Shown here: one piece after another, positions 63,665 to 64,000 of the stretch
Layout of the letters: each line of letters starts with the position of its first letter
Position numbering within the stretch: position 1 is the stretch's first letter
Origin: Ancylobacter defluvii
GTDB taxonomy: Bacteria > Pseudomonadota > Alphaproteobacteria > Rhizobiales > Xanthobacteraceae
DNA: 64,000 nucleotides
NCBI RefSeq assembly: GCF_018390605.1
Contig: NZ_JAHBGD010000002.1
Span: forward strand, 186,001-250,000
Direction: 5' to 3'
Notes under the pieces: model-generated
Told to the model about the DNA's origin: nothing
The model's database searches: none
The model's input: the letters and a program-made list of their open reading frames with translations, nothing else
Translations under genes and position numbers: made by a program

Positions 63665-63899
63665 AGGTTTCCTCCTGACGTTGTTTCTTGGCTTCGGCGC
63701 GCCATCGCCAGGCGGCAACGGCGATCCAAGCCGGGATTTCTTCCCGTCGGGGAGCCTATGTGCGGCAATTCTTCCTGTCTAGAACATTGATTCTTATGAA
63801 TATTTTATGATTCTGAAGCACCGGCCGGAAGGGAGGCCCGGAGGAAGGCGCGCCACTCCTCCCGGCACCATGGCACCGGGTGGAGTGAAGCCCTCGGCG
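63665..63899 (-). promoter_or_regulatory. Upstream region of the cupredoxin gene
   Basis: 235 nt without a gene. The patch 63775-63815 is AT-rich (GATTCTTATGAATATTTTATGATTC-like, with two TATGAT/TATGAA elements) and is the likely promoter region of the leftward cupredoxin/small protein pair. No operator can be assigned. Confidence 0.4.
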
Positions 63900-64000
63900 T
63901 CAGATATCCTTGCCGGCGATACCCGGGCGACCGCAGCGCCATTTGGTCACGCGCCATTTGGGGTGGGTTTCCGACCATTCGGCGATCACGGGCTGGGCGC
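63900..64000 (-). CDS. C-terminal end of a leftward gene, unknown (5' part outside)
   Basis: Open frame entering from the right edge and ending at TGA 63902-63900. The visible 32 residues are QPVIAEWSETHPKWRVTKWR then CGRPGIAGKDI. The W/HP/KW/C pattern looks like the C-terminus of a small conserved alphaproteobacterial protein rather than noise, but I cannot name it. Confidence 0.55.
   Translation of the reverse strand, partial: AQPVIAEWSETHPKWRVTKWRCGRPGIAGKDI

Overview
The window is GC-rich throughout, has short intergenic gaps and many 4-nt stop/start overlaps, and carries gene families typical of metabolically versatile Alphaproteobacteria: several sugar and sugar-acid transport operons, TRAP transporters, a pqqABCDE operon and a SoxYZ-like quinoprotein partner. 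It reads as chromosomal DNA of a Hyphomicrobiales member (Xanthobacteraceae-like, e.g. the Ancylobacter/Starkeya/Xanthobacter group). The family-level placement is inference from gene content. I found no tRNA, rRNA, insertion sequence, phage module or CRISPR array.

Layout. 1-5.4 kb: the end of a polar-amino-acid-type ABC transporter operon (two permeases, ATPase, binding protein) continuing into a zinc dehydrogenase and a UxaA-type altronate/galactarate dehydratase, so probably sugar-acid uptake and breakdown. 5.6-8.6 kb: a stand-alone ModE-like DNA-binding protein and a DUF3300/DUF2950 exported pair. 8.7-12.05 kb: an EmrA/EmrB-type efflux pair with its HxlR repressor and a perfect 12-bp inverted-repeat operator. 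12.3-15.8 kb: an ECF42-type sigma factor operon (VOC protein, Asp-box propeller, ubiquitin-like MoaD/ThiS protein, DGPF/YciI protein, sigma factor with C-terminal repeat domain). 16-19 kb: lytic transglycosylase, then a LysR regulator divergent from lrgA/lrgB. 19.1-26 kb: ribose-type sugar ABC transporter with a sugar isomerase and a Gfo/Idh/MocA dehydrogenase, divergent from a LacI regulator with two operator sites. 26-29 kb: a B12-binding radical SAM protein and an LLM flavin oxidoreductase.

29.3-40 kb: a surface-glycan cluster (double-domain glycosyltransferase, tandemly duplicated GT2 genes, acyl carrier protein, TPR/hydrolase fusion, two divergent polysaccharide pyruvyl-transferase-like paralogues, BNR_4-like protein). 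It looks like an undescribed glycan modification system and is the best candidate for novelty. 40.1-48.9 kb: a FadR-type regulator with a 24-bp perfect palindrome, two TRAP solute-binding proteins sharing one DctQM pair, an enolase-superfamily dehydratase, a 5-ketogluconate-reductase-like SDR, L-idonate 5-dehydrogenase and gluconokinase. Together these form a complete route from L-idonate to 6-phosphogluconate.

48.9-54.2 kb: LysR regulator divergent from SDR, F420-reductase-like, aldo/keto reductase and MFS genes. 54.3-63.7 kb: a PQQ region with pqqABCDE (including the 25-residue PqqA), two exported proteins of unknown function, a SoxYZ-like carrier, a two-component system and two small exported proteins, one a cupredoxin-fold protein lacking the usual copper cysteine. 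No PQQ-dependent dehydrogenase lies inside the window.
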